Shown here: positions 43,705 to 53,808 of the stretch, in pieces | Numbering within the stretch: the stretch's first letter is position 1 | Layout: the number at the start of each line of letters is the position of its first letter | Origin: Bacteroidota bacterium | Lineage (GTDB): Bacteria > Bacteroidota > Bacteroidia > Flavobacteriales > Weeksellaceae | Direction: 5' to 3' | DNA length: 64,000 nucleotides | NCBI GenBank assembly: GCA_023399595.1 | Contig: JAEWOR010000038.1 | Coordinates: 16,133-80,132 of the forward strand | Notes under the pieces: model-generated | The model's database searches: none | Seen by the model: the letters and a program-made list of their open reading frames with translations, nothing else | What the model was told of the DNA's origin: nothing | Made by a program: the position numbers and the translations under genes

Positions 43705-44181
43705 ATGAACTATTTTAAAATTTTTCTTTGCTTCATTTCTTTAAGTTTCCTTTTTTCATGTGGAGGCGATGATGACATCTGCGAAAGTGGAGAAGGAACA
43801 CCAAGAATGAAGATTATGTTCAAAGATTTTCAAACGGGTAAGCTAAAAAAAATGGACTCTATATATGTTTTTGTAGACTACGAAAAAGACACTTTAAGTT
43901 TGGGTAAAATGGCAAAAGTAGATTCTGTTCTTGTTCCTTTAAGAGTGGATGATTCGCCTTTTACAGATATTTTTGTAAAAACAACTTGGCAAGGAAATAC
44001 GTCAAAGATTAAAATTAATTATACGACCAAGCCAATCTATGTATCACCAGCTTGTGGAGTTAAGAAAGTATATGAAAATGTCAGCGGAGATTTAGTTTCG
44101 CCCAATCCTGTATTAGAAATTGAAAATGCCCAAAATACCATCGAAAATGAGAATTCAACCAATATGTATCTTCTTTTTTAG
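43705..44181 (+). CDS. DUF6452 lipoprotein
   Basis: A 158-residue protein with a lipobox signal (LLFSC, Cys19), then an acidic segment and CESGEGTPRMKIMF, the DUF6452 pattern, followed by a beta-rich domain with DTLSLGKMAKVDS and a Cys in SPACGVKK. It is always followed by a DUF6048 gene in relatives, as here. Function unknown. It lies 17 bases after rlmD, so it is probably part of the same transcript. Confidence 0.78.
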   Translation: MNYFKIFLCFISLSFLFSCGGDDDICESGEGTPRMKIMFKDFQTGKLKKMDSIYVFVDYEKDTLSLGKMAKVDSVLVPLRVDDSPFTDIFVKTTWQGNTSKIKINYTTKPIYVSPACGVKKVYENVSGDLVSPNPVLEIENAQNTIENENSTNMYLLF

Positions 44182-44821
44182 TTTCTTTTTTGTTTTTACC
44201 TTCTCGCAAAACACCACGTTTAAGAAGCGGGAGAAAGTAGATTCTCTACAATGGAAATACCAACCCAATTTTATGGTAGGTGTGGATCTTTTGAACGCAG
44301 GGGTTGGCTTTTTTTCTGATAGAAAGCTTTATCAAGGTTTTGTTTCCTCACAAATTACAAGAAATATTCATGCAGTTGCAGATGTAGGATTTGAAGATAA
44401 TATTTACCAAAAAAATGGCTATGATGCGAAAGCAAATGGATCTTTTGTAAAGCTTGGTGTTTTCTATATGTTAGCTAAAGATGCGGAAAATCAATTCAAT
44501 GGTTTTTATGGGGGAGGAAAGCTAGCAGGATCTTTTTATAAGCAAGAATATTTTGCAGTTCCGGTGCGTGGTTTTGGAGGGAATTCCTCTACAGTAGCCT
44601 ATCCATTATCCCCACAATCTTCTTATTGGGTGGAAGCGGTACTTGGTGGACGAGTAGATTTGTTTAAGTCTAATTTTTATATCGATGTAAATCTCCAGCC
44701 TAAATATTTATTAGTGGCAGGAAAACAAGATGAATTAAAACCAATGATTGTTCCTGGATTTGGAAAAAGCTCCAATAAATTCAGCTTAGGATTTTCTTGG
44801 AACATCGCTTATAAATTTTAA
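44147..44821 (+). CDS. DUF6048 outer-membrane-type protein
   Basis: Start chosen at the ATG at 44147, which gives a signal peptide ending FTFSQ; an in-frame ATG nine codons earlier lies inside the previous gene. The mature part is a string of aromatic-ended beta strands (PNFMVGVDLLNAGVGFF, FVKLGVFYMLA, KFSLGFSWNIAYKF), with a C-terminal aromatic residue, consistent with a small outer-membrane beta barrel. It overlaps the DUF6452 gene by 35 bases. No function is known for the pair. Confidence 0.75.
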   Translation: MRIQPICIFFFSFFFVFTFSQNTTFKKREKVDSLQWKYQPNFMVGVDLLNAGVGFFSDRKLYQGFVSSQITRNIHAVADVGFEDNIYQKNGYDAKANGSFVKLGVFYMLAKDAENQFNGFYGGGKLAGSFYKQEYFAVPVRGFGGNSSTVAYPLSPQSSYWVEAVLGGRVDLFKSNFYIDVNLQPKYLLVAGKQDELKPMIVPGFGKSSNKFSLGFSWNIAYKF

Positions 44822-45255
44822 ACTTATTTTCCGTAATTCGTCATAATTAAAAATTTTGTGTTTCTTCACAAAGTGAAACGTCTTTGCGAACCTTAAAAAT
44901 AGTTAATATTTTAAAAAAAATTTGCGGACTTTGCGTTAGAATAAAGCGTTTTGATTAATAGCGGATATTCAATAATTTTAATAAATAAAAATCTCAATTA
45001 TTTCATCTTTATTGTGGTGTGTTGAATTATTTTGCGATTCTATTGTGAAACAAAGTAGTAATTTTCTTTATTTTTTATATATTTGGAAAGAGAAAATAGT
45101 AATAGATAATGAAATGAAAAAAATTACATAACATTACTTTTTTCATACTTGCAGTATTCTAAGTATGTAAAACCAGCACACTACTAAATTGAGAAGTTAT
45201 GGAATTTTAAAAAGTGTAATCCTATTGATTTTTTAGAAATTTAAATTTATATAAT
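44822..45255. other. Intergenic region upstream of the secreted metallopeptidase
   Basis: AT-rich, no open frame of note. It contains CTTTGCG-type direct repeats (about 44880-44940) and one exact -7 box TATATTTG at 45078-45085, which would imply a 5' leader of about 170 bases. Confidence 0.5.
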
Positions 45256-48183
45256 ATGAAAAAAATTTTTACACCATTGTTGATTGTGCTCCTTGGTGGA
45301 AGTGCAATAGCCCAGTGGTCACCCACTTCTTATAAAGAAAGAAGTTCGAAAGCCGTGGATACTAATGCTTTAGATAAAGCTTATTTTAAGTTAGATATTG
45401 ATAAGATTAGAGAACAACTTAAAGATGCTCAGGAATCTGGTCCTAATTCTAAGCCAGTTCTTATTTCTATGCCTACATTACGTGGTAAAATAGAAACTTA
45501 TAAGGTGTATAGTTTTCCAGTGATGGCTAAAGAATTAGCAGATCAGTATCAATTAGGTTCTTATGTTGGGGTTAGTGTGGGTGACCCATCTAAATTCCTT
45601 AGATTTTCGACAGCTCCTAATGATTTCCAATCTATGATTATTCATAACGGACAATATGAGTTTATAAGTCCTATAGACAAATCTACTTCTACTTATGCAG
45701 TACATGCTAAAACGAATAATACTGGAGGAAAAAGTTTTGTTTGTAGTACTCAGGAAGATCCAGCTTATACAAAACAGATAGAAAAACTTTTAGAAAAAGG
45801 TAGTTCTTTTACTAATGATCCTTCTGTTTTTTCTAAAACCTCTGACAAAAAGTATAGAACAATGCGTTTAGCACTTTCTACTACTGGAGAATATACTACG
45901 TTTTTCGGAGGAACTACTGGAGCAATGACTCAGATTAATGCTACATTAACAAGAGTAAACGGTGTATTTGAAAAAGATTTTGCATTACACCTAAATATGC
46001 AAAATTACCCTAGTTTAATATACACTAATGCTGCAACAGATCCTTATACAGGAAATCTTAATCTTCAGTTACAACAAAATCTAACAGCAGTTGTAGGAGA
46101 TGCAAATTATGATATTGGGCATATTTTTAATGCGGCAGGTAATAATGGTAATGCTGGTTGTATTGGGTGTGTTTGTATTAATCCTAGCGCTTCAATGCCA
46201 AGAGCAAAAGGTTCTGGTTTTACACAAAGTACTAACCCTTCAGGAGATGCTTTTGATATAGATTTTGTGGCTCATGAAATTGGTCACCAATTAGGAGCTA
46301 ACCATACTTTTGCCCATGGATTAGAAGGAACTGGAGTGAATGTAGAGCCGGGTTCTGGTTCTACAATTATGGGTTATGCAGGAATTACAGGAGCAACTAC
46401 CGATGTTCAGCCTCACTCAGATCCTTATTTCCATAAAGTAAGTATAGATCAGGTTCAGGCAAATTTAAATATTAAAACTTGTGATGTAGAAACTCCAATT
46501 GCTAATAACCCACCTGTAATTACAGCATTACCAAGTTATACAATTCCAAAATCTACAGCATTTGTTTTAACGGCAAGTGTTACAGATCCAGAGAATGATC
46601 CAATGACTTATACTTGGGAGCAAGTGGATAATGCAACTGTGGTAATTGATAAAAATAATATTGGTACTACAGCTACTGGTGCTACGTTTAGATCTGTTAA
46701 TCCTACTACAGTTCCGACAAGATATTTTCCTAAGTTTTCTTCTGTATTAGCAGGTGTTTTAGACAATGCTAATAATACTTGGGAGTCTGTTTCTAAAGTT
46801 GCAAGAGCAACAAATTTTGCAATTACTGCAAGAGATAATAATGGAGTTGCTGCACAGCAACAAACAAGTTCTGCACAACAAGCTATTACGGTAGGTGCTG
46901 ATGGACCTTTCCAAATAACTTCTGGTTATTTATTTACGAATACCAATTCACCATTAACTTGGGATGTCGCAAATACTTCTGCTGCTCCATATAATGTTGC
47001 GAATGTTGCAATAGACTATTCTACTGATAATGGTGTTAGTTGGACAGTGTTAACAGCTTCTACCCCTAATGATGGTTCAGAATCTTTTACAATGCCAGCG
47101 GCGCTAAATGGACAAACTATTGTAGTTCGTATTTCTGCACTTCAGAATGTATTCTACGCACTTAAAAAAGTTGTTGTTACAACGCAGTCTTCTTGTGGTT
47201 CAGTTCCAACAGGAGTTGTAGCACAAAATGTATCATCGTCTGGAGCAACAATTTCTTGGGCGCCAATATCAGGGGCAAGTTCTTATGTAGTGAGATATAA
47301 AAAAATAACAGATGCTGTTTGGCAAGAGGTAACTTCTGTTGCGGCTAATATAACTTTATCTGGGTTGTTTGATGGAAGTAACTATGAGGTGCAAGTAGCA
47401 GCAGTATGTTCAGGGGTTACGGGTCAATACTCTCCATCTACCAATTTCTCTACAAATACAGTGAATTATTGCAGTGTTGCTTTAGGAAGTGCAGCAGACG
47501 ATCATATTGCAAATGTTACTTTAGCAAACCTTAATAATACTTCAGGTCCTAGTACTTATACAAACTATACTACAGATCCTACAAAACAGGTGAATTTAGT
47601 GCTTGGAAACACATATACACTTTCTGTTACTAAAGGTTGGTCTTCTGCTCCAGTTCCTAATATGGTTTCTGCTTGGTTAGATTTCAATAAAGATGGTGTG
47701 TTTAGTGATTCTGAGAGAGTGATGACTATTACTAATGCAACAGCTAATACACAAAATCCAGTTACAGCAACTTTTACTGTTCCGGCTAATGCTGTAGTAG
47801 GACAAGCTTTCAGAATGAGAATTATTGATGCATATTATAATCAACCAGGATATTATATTGGAGATGCTTGTGGTTTATTGAATACGTATGGAGAAGCTGA
47901 GGATTATAACGTAATGGTAAGTACAAATTTATCAACATCAGATATTGCTCACTCTAATGATGGTATCAAAATTTACCCTAACCCAGTCACAGATGTGTTG
48001 AATATTACAAAAGTATCAGACAAGGCAGACTTTACAATTCATAATGCAGCAGGACAATTAGTGAAAGGAGGAGTTATTAAAGAAGGTAAGATTGATGTGA
48101 ATGCTTTAGCAAAAGGAGTTTATATGATTACTATTAAAGATGGTAATAAAGATTCATTCACTACAAAATTTATAAAAAAATAA
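45256..48183 (+). CDS. Type IX-secreted reprolysin-like zinc metallopeptidase
   Basis: A 975-residue secreted protein with a signal peptide (ending IAQW). After an N-terminal propeptide-like region (about 20-190) comes a metzincin catalytic domain with HEIGHQLGANH at residues 340-350 (Zn-binding His340, His344, His350, Glu341 as base) and a Met-turn candidate GSTIMGYAG at about 370. Then follow a cadherin-like/Ig-like region, one fibronectin type III domain (about 650-735), a GEVED domain (AWLDFNKDGVF...YGEAEDYNVMV) and a type IX sorting tail that begins IKIYPNPVTDVLNI and ends in FTTKFIKK. It should be exported and attached to or released from the surface. Substrate unknown. Confidence 0.9.
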   Translation: MKKIFTPLLIVLLGGSAIAQWSPTSYKERSSKAVDTNALDKAYFKLDIDKIREQLKDAQESGPNSKPVLISMPTLRGKIETYKVYSFPVMAKELADQYQLGSYVGVSVGDPSKFLRFSTAPNDFQSMIIHNGQYEFISPIDKSTSTYAVHAKTNNTGGKSFVCSTQEDPAYTKQIEKLLEKGSSFTNDPSVFSKTSDKKYRTMRLALSTTGEYTTFFGGTTGAMTQINATLTRVNGVFEKDFALHLNMQNYPSLIYTNAATDPYTGNLNLQLQQNLTAVVGDANYDIGHIFNAAGNNGNAGCIGCVCINPSASMPRAKGSGFTQSTNPSGDAFDIDFVAHEIGHQLGANHTFAHGLEGTGVNVEPGSGSTIMGYAGITGATTDVQPHSDPYFHKVSIDQVQANLNIKTCDVETPIANNPPVITALPSYTIPKSTAFVLTASVTDPENDPMTYTWEQVDNATVVIDKNNIGTTATGATFRSVNPTTVPTRYFPKFSSVLAGVLDNANNTWESVSKVARATNFAITARDNNGVAAQQQTSSAQQAITVGADGPFQITSGYLFTNTNSPLTWDVANTSAAPYNVANVAIDYSTDNGVSWTVLTASTPNDGSESFTMPAALNGQTIVVRISALQNVFYALKKVVVTTQSSCGSVPTGVVAQNVSSSGATISWAPISGASSYVVRYKKITDAVWQEVTSVAANITLSGLFDGSNYEVQVAAVCSGVTGQYSPSTNFSTNTVNYCSVALGSAADDHIANVTLANLNNTSGPSTYTNYTTDPTKQVNLVLGNTYTLSVTKGWSSAPVPNMVSAWLDFNKDGVFSDSERVMTITNATANTQNPVTATFTVPANAVVGQAFRMRIIDAYYNQPGYYIGDACGLLNTYGEAEDYNVMVSTNLSTSDIAHSNDGIKIYPNPVTDVLNITKVSDKADFTIHNAAGQLVKGGVIKEGKIDVNALAKGVYMITIKDGNKDSFTTKFIKK

Positions 48184-48202
48184 ATTTTAGTCTATAAATA
48201 TT

Positions 48203-48236
48203 AATCCCCAGAGAAGTAATCTGGGGATTTTTTTTT
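48203..48236 (+). terminator. Terminator of the metallopeptidase gene
   Basis: Stem AATCCCCAGA/TCTGGGGATT, 7-base loop, T9 run. Confidence 0.88.
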
Positions 48237-48540
48237 GTTTATATTTTAGTTTGAAATATTGTAAAATTGGTATAAAAAAAATGTAGTAAAGACTTATTTA
48301 ATAATAAAAAATGTTTAGATTTGTATAATTAATATTATAATGCATACTTTATGGAGGAAATCTTTACTTAATCAATATTTCAATTCTCGAAATATATTTT
48401 AAATGATAGCAGTCAATTGAAATAAAGATTTTAGATGGTGCTTTACACTATTTATTTTGTTTTTTTCGTTATTGCTTTAATTTAAAAAAACCAGTTAAAA
48501 ACTTATTTTTCTAATCTCAATAGTTTAAATATAAATTACT
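48237..48540. other. Intergenic region upstream of the large adhesin-like gene
   Basis: Very AT-rich, no open frame. One exact -7 box, TAGATTTG at 48316-48323, would give a leader of about 210 bases. No riboswitch or RNA gene is recognised. Confidence 0.45.
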
Positions 48541-51500
48541 ATGAAGAAATATTTACTAATATTTATGCTTGCTCTGGTAGGGAATCTATTTGGGCAAACG
48601 TGTAATCCAGTAGCTGTTCCTTTTACTGAAGCGTTTAATGGAGGGGCATTGCCGACTTGCTGGACTAGTCAGAATGCAGCTTCAACAAGTGCCAATGCTA
48701 GATGGAAATTTACTGGTGCTGCTGATTATGGAGCTACAGCAGCAAATGGAAATGATAGAGCTCCTGGAACTTTTGCTTGGGTGGATGCCAGCTCTCCTTA
48801 TGATAATATTCATACGGTAGATTTGATTTCTCCACAAATTAATCTTACGGGTTTAACGGTGCCTTATGTTCAGTTTGATTGGTTTAAAAACCATTCATCA
48901 AATACTTCAAACACAACACCAGTTACTCAATACTCCAACAACAGTCTTACTGTTTCTGTGAATGATGGTACTGGTTGGGTGCAAATTTGGACAGGGAATA
49001 CAAACCTTAATAAATGGAGAACTGAAGGTGTAGCTTTGGCTGCTTCTTATGTAAACCAAACGATTCAACTTAAATTTACTGTAGATAAAGATGTTGCAGC
49101 AAATGGTTATTTTTATGATGACCTTTTATTAGATAATGTGAGGGTTAAACAAGCACCTACTTGTTTTAATCCAAATAATATCCAACTAACTAATACAACT
49201 TTAAATAGTGCAACAATAAGTTGGGTAGCACCAACTCCAGCGCCAGCTTTGGGTTATGATATTTACTATAGTACTAGTAATGCAGACCCTACCGCAGCAT
49301 CTACTCCTCAACATGTAGGTGTTCCTGGTCTTACCTTTACAATTCCTGGTTTAACAAGTAATACCACCTATTATATTTGGGTGAGATCGAGATGTAGTGG
49401 TACAGATCAAAGTGATTGGGTTGGTCCAGTTAATGTTTATACAGGATATTGTATCCCCCCTGGAGGTACATCTTCTTCATATTATATGAAGTCTATTACC
49501 ACAACAGGAGCATGGACAAACATAAATTATAATTCCAATTCATTTACAACAACCTATATTAATAATTCTGGAACAATAATAAATACTTCACCAGGTAATA
49601 ATGTGAATGTAAATATGACTGCTGGTGGAGGTACATGTTATTTTTATGTTTGGGTAGATTGGAATAATGATATGGATTTTAATGACCCTGGAGAAACAAT
49701 CTTAGCAACAACAAGTTATGCAAGTAATGCCACTACTGTTATTCCTGTTGGTGCTGGTGTACCAATTGGGGATTATAGAGTGAGATTTTCATTGTCTGGT
49801 ATCGGACAGATAACTTCTTGTGGGCAGACAAATTACGGAAATCATATAGATTATACATTAAGAGTATCAGCTCCACCATCTTGTATGCCACCACCAATTG
49901 CTAATTTTACTGTAACAGGTACAACAGCAACTACTGTTAGTGTAGGATGGGGAGCTCCAACACCTGCTCCTGCTGGAGGATATGATATTTATTATAATAC
50001 TACGGGTGTTGCACCAACAGCAGCCACTGTACCTCAAGTAATAGGTGCTGCAGGTACTTCTTATACTATACCAGGAACGAGTTTAGATACGACTTATTAT
50101 ATTTGGATTAGATCAAGATGTTCAGGAACTGACCAAAGTTATTGGACAGGACCAATTAGTGTTCATACAGGATATTGTGTACCAGTTCCTGGAAGTACGT
50201 CCACTACTTATTACATTAACAGTATAGCTACGACTGGTGCTATTACTAATATTAATTACACTGCTAATTCTTATAATGCATACACTAATAATTCTGCAAC
50301 TAGTATTCTGGCTTTGGCAGGTAGTACATTTACAGCTAATATAGGAACTTCTAGTAGTACGCATTATTTCAAAGTATGGGTAGATTGGAATAATGATTTT
50401 GATTTTAATGATGCGGGAGAAACTGTTTTTGCTTCAACAACAACTTACCAATCATCTGTTGTAGCTACGATTCCTGTTCCTCCGGGACAAGCACCTGGTA
50501 ATTACAGGATGAGATTTGGTCATACATTTTCTGGATCTATAGAGCCATGTGCTTCTGGTAGTTATGGAAGTTTTGTAGACTATACACTAACAGTTTATGA
50601 ACCATTGCCATGTACAACTGCTCCGCCTTCAGGATTTACAGTTAATAACGTTACTGCTACTACAGCACAAATAAACTGGCTTCCTTCTATTGGTGCAACT
50701 TATACAATTGAGTACAAAAGACTTGTTGATCCTACATGGACTGTATCTACTACTACAGCTACTAACCCAGCACATGTTATTACAGGTTTAGTAGAGAATA
50801 CCCAATATCAAGTTCGTATAAGAACAACTTGTAATGGGGTTGATGGTACATATTCTACGCCACTTCCGTTTACAACTACACCATTAGTATATTGTACTTC
50901 AAGTCCGACTAGTGCAGTAGTTAGAGGGTTTATTTCAAATGTTACAGTGACTCCAACTAATGCTGCACCTGTATCTAACACATCAACTTCAAGTCAGTAT
51001 ACTGATTATTATGGTGATCCTACTAAGGTAATTACTTTAATTGCTGGAACTTCTGGTAATTTAGTATCAGTTGAAAAATCTTGGGCAGGAACTAACAGTC
51101 AAAGTTATGCGGTTGGTGTTTGGATTGACTTCAACAGAGATGGTGATTTCGATGATGTAGGAGAGAAAGTATTAACATCTGCAAATAGTCAGACAACACC
51201 TGTGGTAAGTGCACCAGCGTTTACAGTACCAGTTACTGCTTATACTGGTCCGTTAAATACTCGTATGAGAGTTATAATGAGAGAGGGTTCAACTCCAGTA
51301 CCTTGTGGAACATATACTACTTATGGAGAAGTTGAAGATTATCCTGTAAGAATTAAACCTTGTGAAACTACAACACCAACGGCTGTTACTATTAACACTA
51401 TTACAGATACTTCTGCAAGTGTTACTTGGACACCTGGGGTAAATAACTTGACTTATATAGTTGAATATAGAGTACTTGGAAGTGGGGGTCTTTGGACACA

Positions 51501-52956
51501 ATCTCCAATTATTACGGCTATTCCTTATGATTTAACAGGTTTAACACCAGCAACTACTTATGAAGTAAGAATTGTTGCAGTTTGTGGAACTAATTATGGT
51601 TCTTATACAACACCTGTAGAATTTACTACGATGTGTGATCCTGCAGCTCCTTTTGTTTCAGTGAACCAAATTACCCCCTATACTGCAGTTGTAAACTGGA
51701 CTACTACGGCAAATGCATCATATGTGTTGAGATACAGAAAAGTAGGTGATCCAGCTTGGCCAACACCAGGTAACCCTGGATATGTTACTATTCCTGCAGG
51801 TACTACATCTTATGCTATTACAAACTTAACTCCTTATACAAAGTATGAAGTTCAAGTGGCGAGCATTTGTACTGGTACTACTGTTGTTAATCCTTGGTCA
51901 ACATCATCTGTATTTACTACGGAGAGATTATGTGAAATGCCTCCTCCAGGTCTTACTATCCTTAACATAACTCCTACTACGGCAGAAATTACTTGGGATC
52001 CTTATCCAGGAGCTTCTTACAAATTAAGATATAGAAAAGTTGGAATTCCAAGTTGGACAGAGATTGTTACAAATACTAACATTTACATGTTAACTGGATT
52101 GTTAGAATCAACAAAGTATGAAATGCAAGTGGCTAATATATGTAGTGGTACAACTGGTACCTTCTCAGATCCATATTATTTCACTACGCCAACTATTATT
52201 TATTGTGCAATGTCTTCTGGAAGCGCTGCGAATGGACATATATCTAAAGTAATAGTTAAGCCTAATGGTAGACCAACATTAACAAATCCAAGTGGAGCTT
52301 CAACTTATTCAGACTTTACAACGGTTACTACCACAAATCCTCCAACTTATATTGAGTTGATTCAAGGGTCTACAGATAACGAAATTACAGTTGAAAAAAC
52401 TTTAGCCGGTACAGCAACAAAAGCAGGTATTGCAGCTTGGATTGATTTTAATAGAAATGGAATCTTTGAACCAGAGGAAAGAATTTTTGCTCAAGGTCCT
52501 GATGCTACAACTCCTGTTAAAGGAACATTTAATGTCCCAGTTGATGCTTTCGTAAGTATGACAGATTACAAATATGTTGTATTAAGAGTGGCGATGCAAA
52601 AAGATGGAATTCCTGTAAACTGTGTTAATTTTGATGACGGTGAAGTTGAGGATTACACAGTAAGAATTATAAAACCAGGGGGTGTTACTCCATCTAATAA
52701 TGTAGATTTTGCTATCTATCCTAATCCTGTACATACTGTATTAAACTTTAAAAATGCAGGTACTATACCTCCTAAGTATAAAATGTACAATGCTGCTGGT
52801 CAATTGTTGGGCAATGCTCGATTAATTAACAAAAACAGCAGAGATGAGTTTACTTTAGATGTTAGTAGATTAGTGAACGGTGTTTATATAATTGATGTGG
52901 AATATGTAATTGATGGAAAAACATTAAATGCTAAAGCGAAATTTATTAAAGAATAA
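48541..52956 (+). CDS. Large type IX-secreted GEVED / fibronectin type III protein
   Basis: 1471 aa with a signal peptide (ending LFGQ). The order is: an N-terminal jelly-roll (MAM-like) domain (about 20-205), then alternating fibronectin type III units (repeats of ATISWVAPTPAP, TTAQINWLP, TSASVTWTPGVN, TAVVNWTT, TAEITWDPYPG) and four GEVED domains recognised by WVDWNNDMDFNDPGET, WVDWNNDFDFNDAGET, WIDFNRDGDFDDVGEK and WIDFNRNGIFEPEE, each ending in a D-Y-T/P-V/L strand. The Asp-rich loops suggest calcium. A type IX sorting tail starts VDFAIYPNPVHTVLNF. There is no catalytic motif, so an adhesin or matrix protein is likely. Confidence 0.88.
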   Translation: MKKYLLIFMLALVGNLFGQTCNPVAVPFTEAFNGGALPTCWTSQNAASTSANARWKFTGAADYGATAANGNDRAPGTFAWVDASSPYDNIHTVDLISPQINLTGLTVPYVQFDWFKNHSSNTSNTTPVTQYSNNSLTVSVNDGTGWVQIWTGNTNLNKWRTEGVALAASYVNQTIQLKFTVDKDVAANGYFYDDLLLDNVRVKQAPTCFNPNNIQLTNTTLNSATISWVAPTPAPALGYDIYYSTSNADPTAASTPQHVGVPGLTFTIPGLTSNTTYYIWVRSRCSGTDQSDWVGPVNVYTGYCIPPGGTSSSYYMKSITTTGAWTNINYNSNSFTTTYINNSGTIINTSPGNNVNVNMTAGGGTCYFYVWVDWNNDMDFNDPGETILATTSYASNATTVIPVGAGVPIGDYRVRFSLSGIGQITSCGQTNYGNHIDYTLRVSAPPSCMPPPIANFTVTGTTATTVSVGWGAPTPAPAGGYDIYYNTTGVAPTAATVPQVIGAAGTSYTIPGTSLDTTYYIWIRSRCSGTDQSYWTGPISVHTGYCVPVPGSTSTTYYINSIATTGAITNINYTANSYNAYTNNSATSILALAGSTFTANIGTSSSTHYFKVWVDWNNDFDFNDAGETVFASTTTYQSSVVATIPVPPGQAPGNYRMRFGHTFSGSIEPCASGSYGSFVDYTLTVYEPLPCTTAPPSGFTVNNVTATTAQINWLPSIGATYTIEYKRLVDPTWTVSTTTATNPAHVITGLVENTQYQVRIRTTCNGVDGTYSTPLPFTTTPLVYCTSSPTSAVVRGFISNVTVTPTNAAPVSNTSTSSQYTDYYGDPTKVITLIAGTSGNLVSVEKSWAGTNSQSYAVGVWIDFNRDGDFDDVGEKVLTSANSQTTPVVSAPAFTVPVTAYTGPLNTRMRVIMREGSTPVPCGTYTTYGEVEDYPVRIKPCETTTPTAVTINTITDTSASVTWTPGVNNLTYIVEYRVLGSGGLWTQSPIITAIPYDLTGLTPATTYEVRIVAVCGTNYGSYTTPVEFTTMCDPAAPFVSVNQITPYTAVVNWTTTANASYVLRYRKVGDPAWPTPGNPGYVTIPAGTTSYAITNLTPYTKYEVQVASICTGTTVVNPWSTSSVFTTERLCEMPPPGLTILNITPTTAEITWDPYPGASYKLRYRKVGIPSWTEIVTNTNIYMLTGLLESTKYEMQVANICSGTTGTFSDPYYFTTPTIIYCAMSSGSAANGHISKVIVKPNGRPTLTNPSGASTYSDFTTVTTTNPPTYIELIQGSTDNEITVEKTLAGTATKAGIAAWIDFNRNGIFEPEERIFAQGPDATTPVKGTFNVPVDAFVSMTDYKYVVLRVAMQKDGIPVNCVNFDDGEVEDYTVRIIKPGGVTPSNNVDFAIYPNPVHTVLNFKNAGTIPPKYKMYNAAGQLLGNARLINKNSRDEFTLDVSRLVNGVYIIDVEYVIDGKTLNAKAKFIKE

Positions 52957-52976
52957 TAATTAAATTTTATTATAGT

Positions 52977-53002
52977 AAAACCCCTCAGAAATGAGGGGTT
53001 TT
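52977..53002 (+). terminator. Terminator of the GEVED protein gene
   Basis: Stem AAAACCCCTCA/TGAGGGGTTTT with a GAAA tetraloop, 20 bases past the stop. Confidence 0.85.
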
Positions 53003-53108
53003 ACTTTTTGAATAGATTATCAATCGTGATATGATGAGCGTTTAAGGTTTAAAATGCCATAGTATTCTATATTCTGATTTTGTTTTTTCTGTAAATCTTA
53101 TATGAATT

Positions 53109-53163
53109 TCCCATTAAATTACAAGCGCCACATCGAAGATGTGGCGCTTGTAATTTAATGGGA
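53109..53163. repeat. Perfect 26-bp hairpin after coaE
   Basis: Bases 53109-53134 pair perfectly with 53138-53163 around a GAA loop; the core reads GCGCCACATC/GATGTGGCGC. It abuts the coaE stop. It is far longer than the terminators in this window and is not followed by a long T run on either strand. Confidence 0.9.
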
Positions 53164-53165
53164 TT

Positions 53166-53783
53166 TTACTTAATATTTAAAATCACTTCTTGAGTTTGTT
53201 CTTCTAAATCTTGCAAATCTGTATTATTATAGATGACATAATCTGCACACTTTATTTTTTCTTTTTCGGGCATTTGCTGTTCCATTATCGTCATTACTTC
53301 CCGATATGTTTTATTATCTCTATCCATTACTCTTTTTGCCCTTATATTGTCGTCTGCTGTTATCAAAAGAGATTTATAACATTCCAAATTAAGTTTGAGT
53401 TCAAAAAGAAGAGCAGTTTCTTTAAATATTAAATAATTTTTCTGCTTTAGAATCCAATTTTTAAAATCTTGTGCAACTGCAGGGTGAATAATGCCGTTGA
53501 GTTGATTTAATAATTCGGTGTTATTAAAAACCAGATTTCCTACAAATTTTCTATCATATAACCCATTTCCATCATAAGCGTCATTTCCTAAAAGCTGAAT
53601 GATTTTCTGCTTAAGATCTTCGGAATCGTTTACAATACTTTTTGCTCTGTCATCCGAATAATACACGGGAAATCCCATTTTTTCAATAATATGAGCTACT
53701 GTAGTTTTGCCTGATCCAATTCCGCCTGTTAATCCTATAATTTTTGGTTGGGGTTCGCCTGTTGGAGGCTCTGTGTCTAACAT
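53166..53783 (-). CDS. coaE: Dephospho-CoA kinase
   Basis: CoaE catalyses the last step of coenzyme A synthesis, phosphorylating the ribose 3'-OH. The P-loop IGLTGGIGSGKTTVA starts near residue 16, and the family segments YYSDDRAKSIV, LNGIIHPAVAQDF, KETALLFE and ADDNIRAKRVMDRD are present. Before the P-loop is a short Pro-rich extension (MLDTEPPTGEPQ) not seen in E. coli, likely translated since no later start fits. It starts 25 bases after the metallo-hydrolase gene; a 26-bp hairpin follows. Confidence 0.95.
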   Translation of the reverse strand: MLDTEPPTGEPQPKIIGLTGGIGSGKTTVAHIIEKMGFPVYYSDDRAKSIVNDSEDLKQKIIQLLGNDAYDGNGLYDRKFVGNLVFNNTELLNQLNGIIHPAVAQDFKNWILKQKNYLIFKETALLFELKLNLECYKSLLITADDNIRAKRVMDRDNKTYREVMTIMEQQMPEKEKIKCADYVIYNNTDLQDLEEQTQEVILNIK

Positions 53784-53808
53784 ATTTGTTATTTTAATTT
53801 ACTTTAAG

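Noticed and set aside
44880..44940. CTTTGCG direct repeats as a mobile element
   Set aside because: Only a few short matches, with no inverted ends or open frame. Similar motifs are scattered in related genomes, but nothing more can be supported here.
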